A DNA stretch of 7,358 bases. It comes from Methanobacteriota archaeon. GTDB taxonomy: Archaea; Methanobacteriota; Methanobacteria; Methanobacteriales; Methanobacteriaceae. The stretch is taken from assembly GCA_023434825.1 (NCBI GenBank), contig JAEYSH010000077.1:1-7358 (forward strand), read 5' to 3'. The notes under the pieces are model-generated. The model did no database searches, was not told the origin of the DNA, and saw only the letters and a program-made list of their open reading frames with translations. Position 1 is the first letter of the stretch. Every line of letters begins with the position of its first letter. Shown here one piece after another: positions 5,336 to 7,358 of this stretch. The position numbers and the translations under genes are program-made.

Positions 5336-7165
5336 TTATTTTGAATTTATCCACAAATGCAATGATCTATAAGCATTATCCTCATCTGGAAGCTTATACA
5401 ATAAAAACTCTAATTTTTGTTTTTGTCCTGATGATGCAGTGAAATTAAAACTATTTTCATACTTTTGATTACTGTCCAAAGTTATATTCTGCTGGCTTAA
5501 AGTCTTATTATTTAATTTTATAACCATTTTATAATTAGTTTTAGAATATTCATGATTTACAATACCTATAATTACACTGCCTGTTTCCCCAGCAGTTAAG
5601 TTAACCGGATAATCACTAGCCTTTCCACTAGGGCCTAAAATATAAAATTCCGTGAATTTTTCCCCTTCTTTAGGAGAAGCTTTGACATAAGCAGTAGCAG
5701 ATATTGCAATAATAATTGAAGCAACCAAAACAATTGAAAGAATCTTATCTGTTTTATTTTCACTATCAAATGAGAATTTTACTCCCTTGAAAAAATTATT
5801 AATGTTTATACTGAATCTATCAGATTCAGGTAATTTTTTCCTCCTCAAAAATGCTATAAATAACATTAAAATTGTAAAAATTGACAATGAAATAAGAATA
5901 GGATTTAATCTAATACCAAATGGTGTATAATTTAATGCTAATCCTATTAGTGGCGCGACAGCAATACTTAAACCAAAACTTAATGCAACACGTTCAATAT
6001 TATCTAAATCATTTATTTTAGGGAATAATGCGGCTATCAATGCATATCCCGGTAAGAAAAGTACAAATAAAAATCCAAAAATAGTTCTAATAAAACTATC
6101 GTTTATAACAGGTACTAATACTGAAACAATGCTTAAAAATGTAAGCGAGAACACTAAAATAAGATCTATATATGTTGATTTAAATGATTTATAATTCTCA
6201 AATTTATTGGTAGAACTAAACTCATTAATTTTACCTTTAGACTCATGAATTTCAGTATCATTTTCTTTAATATAATTTTTATTACTATATTTTTTCTTTT
6301 TTTCCTTATTTTTTGGATTTTTAAACCTTCTAACAAATGCAGTTAAGGTTAAAAACAATATTAAAATTGATAAAACAAAAATAAGCATAATTGAAGGAGT
6401 TTTGAATGAATAAACAGATGAAATTACTGATAAAAACAGCGTAAATATACTAAATCCAATAACCATTAAAAAACGTTTTGATATAGTTAAAGTATTTTTA
6501 TATGGATAAATCGTTATAGTTAAAGCGTAACCAAATAATAAGAAAAGAATAGCAGGTACAATTATTATTTTAACATTATTGCTTAATTGAGGCACTGATT
6601 GGATAATTATAGCAGTAAATGTTAAAAGAATTATAACTAAAATATCCAGTGATAAAAATTGATTTGATTTTTTATCTGCTTTTTTTGAGGAAATATATTT
6701 GAAATATTCTAGATCTCCCCCACATGTGCACTTTTCAAAATCTTCAATAGATTCTCCTTTTTTCAGTAAATAATAACCATTACATCTCTTACATCTAATG
6801 TATCTTTTTATATTTTTCCTCTTGATTAAAGCAAATAAAGACATAATAACTGTAAAAGTTGCCAATAATACAAATACATCAGTTGGAGGTATGTTCAAAA
6901 GTCTAGAAATATTTATTAAAGTAAATAAAATTGTAATGCTCGCACTTAAAATTATGCTCAACAGTATGGCTTTGATTAATCCCATTTCATATTTATCTGG
7001 ATATAATATTGCAGATAAAGCATATCCCGGTAAAATAAACAACATTAAAAAGCAAGGAAGAACCCTTATAGGAAACTGATTTAAAGGAATAATAAAAACT
7101 GAAACTAAAGAAATTAATGTTAGTATAATCAATAGATATAAGTCAATATTGTATGGTTTGTTCAT
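5336..7165 (-). CDS. DUF1616 membrane protein with triplicated four-TM module and zinc-ribbon-like insert
   Basis: A 609-residue protein of the archaeal DUF1616 family (function unknown). Three modules of nearly equal length are visible at residues 8-118, 173-283 and 333-444. Each begins with an Asp-Leu TM helix, has an LPGYAL or FGYAL motif (45-50, 211-215, 371-376) followed by YP/FP (55-56, 220-221, 381-382), and ends with a basic patch (FALIKRK, LTAFVRR, FIAFLRR). A final TM helix (475-493) leads to an outward domain of about 115 residues with the DUF1616-type stretch EFYILGPSGKASDYPVNLTAG (506-526) and sequons N522, N553, N560 and N574. Linker one holds four cysteines, C125, C128, C146 and C148 (CxxC...CxCGG); linker two (281-330) is Lys/Asn-rich. 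Thirteen TM helices with basic linkers inside fit a cytoplasmic N-terminus and outward C-terminus. Start: ATG with AGGGGAT at 7174-7180, eight bases upstream. A role in the cell envelope is inference. Confidence 0.85.
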   Translation of the reverse strand: MNKPYNIDLYLLIILTLISLVSVFIIPLNQFPIRVLPCFLMLFILPGYALSAILYPDKYEMGLIKAILLSIILSASITILFTLINISRLLNIPPTDVFVLLATFTVIMSLFALIKRKNIKRYIRCKRCNGYYLLKKGESIEDFEKCTCGGDLEYFKYISSKKADKKSNQFLSLDILVIILLTFTAIIIQSVPQLSNNVKIIIVPAILFLLFGYALTITIYPYKNTLTISKRFLMVIGFSIFTLFLSVISSVYSFKTPSIMLIFVLSILILFLTLTAFVRRFKNPKNKEKKKKYSNKNYIKENDTEIHESKGKINEFSSTNKFENYKSFKSTYIDLILVFSLTFLSIVSVLVPVINDSFIRTIFGFLFVLFLPGYALIAALFPKINDLDNIERVALSFGLSIAVAPLIGLALNYTPFGIRLNPILISLSIFTILMLFIAFLRRKKLPESDRFSININNFFKGVKFSFDSENKTDKILSIVLVASIIIAISATAYVKASPKEGEKFTEFYILGPSGKASDYPVNLTAGETGSVIIGIVNHEYSKTNYKMVIKLNNKTLSQQNITLDSNQKYENSFNFTASSGQKQKLEFLLYKLPDEDNAYRSLHLWINSK

Positions 7166-7258
7166 CTGTTTTTATCCCCTAAATGTTCCCAAGATATATT
7201 ACTGTCATTTACTGTTTATTACATAAAATAATAAATCTTATTAATATTTAAGATTTAA

Positions 7259-7266
7259 AATATAAA
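7259..7266 (-). promoter_or_regulatory. TATA-like element upstream of the DUF1616 gene
   Basis: The minus strand reads TTTATATT about 95-100 bases before the ATG, which would give a leader near 70 bases. The region 7166-7358 has no gene. A second candidate, TTTATATATT at 7325-7334, would give a leader near 140 bases. A closer AATATATC (7193-7200) would start transcription inside the ribosome-binding site and is less likely. Confidence 0.35.
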
Positions 7267-7294
7267 CTCAATGGGTATATTAAGTTTAATAAAC

Positions 7295-7315
7295 TAATAT
7301 AAATAATTTATATTA
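7295..7315. repeat. Perfect palindrome upstream of the DUF1616 gene
   Basis: Arms TAATATAAAT (7295-7304) and ATTTATATTA (7306-7315) are exact reverse complements around a single central A. It lies 130-150 bases before the DUF1616 start. Its 14-base core, TATAAATAATTTAT (7298-7311), is also found at 1745-1758 upstream of the glycosyltransferase gene. It consists only of A and T, so chance is a real alternative. Confidence 0.4.
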
Positions 7316-7358
7316 AAACGTTCCAATATATAAAATTCAAATTAAAATAGAACTGCAA

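Noticed and set aside
6798..7079. Open frame on the plus strand opposite the DUF1616 gene
   Set aside because: Antisense to TM segments of a recognised family; hydrophobicity is a by-product of the opposite strand.
1..7358. CRISPR array, transposon, tRNA or rRNA
   Set aside because: No regularly spaced repeats, transposase motifs, terminal inverted repeats with target duplications, or cloverleaf-type sequences were seen.

Overview
The window is very AT-rich (lines I counted in most genes and gaps run about 22-28% G+C). It carries archaeal signals: TATA boxes of the TTTATATA type, GGTGAT/GGAGG ribosome-binding sites and T-run terminators without hairpins. The gene content (a DUF1616 membrane protein, dTDP-sugar synthesis, surface proteins rich in N-X-S/T sequons) fits a methanogen of the Methanobacteriales, such as Methanobrevibacter or Methanobacterium. 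That placement comes from style and remembered families, not from a database search.

Layout: positions 1-1648 (minus strand) hold a surface-glycan segment. It contains a dTDP-4-dehydrorhamnose reductase cut by the left edge and a polyprenyl-phosphate-type family 2 glycosyltransferase. A 375-base gap with several inverted repeats separates these from the only plus-strand gene (2024-3343), which fuses four TPR repeats to a CPBP/CAAX-type intramembrane protease. It converges on a minus-strand block (3412-4991) with three small unrecognised membrane or surface genes: a 78-residue double-TM protein, a 221-residue anchored ectodomain protein and, after a T10 tract, a 202-residue anchored ectodomain protein. 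The first two form a tight operon behind a very good TATA box and ribosome-binding site, and in places they are clearly richer in G+C than their surroundings. A 344-base gap with repeated operator-like motifs follows. The last gene is a 609-residue DUF1616 protein (5336-7165) built from three copies of a four-TM module with a zinc-ribbon-like insert.

How the genes may work together (inference): the common theme is the cell envelope. The left segment makes and transfers sugars. The small ectodomain proteins and the DUF1616 C-terminus carry many potential N-glycosylation sites facing outward. The TPR-CPBP protein could be a membrane processing or regulatory protease. No mobile element, CRISPR array, tRNA or rRNA was seen. 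The most distinctive items are the triplicated DUF1616 protein, the TPR-CPBP fusion and the strongly promoted 78/221-residue gene pair of unknown function.
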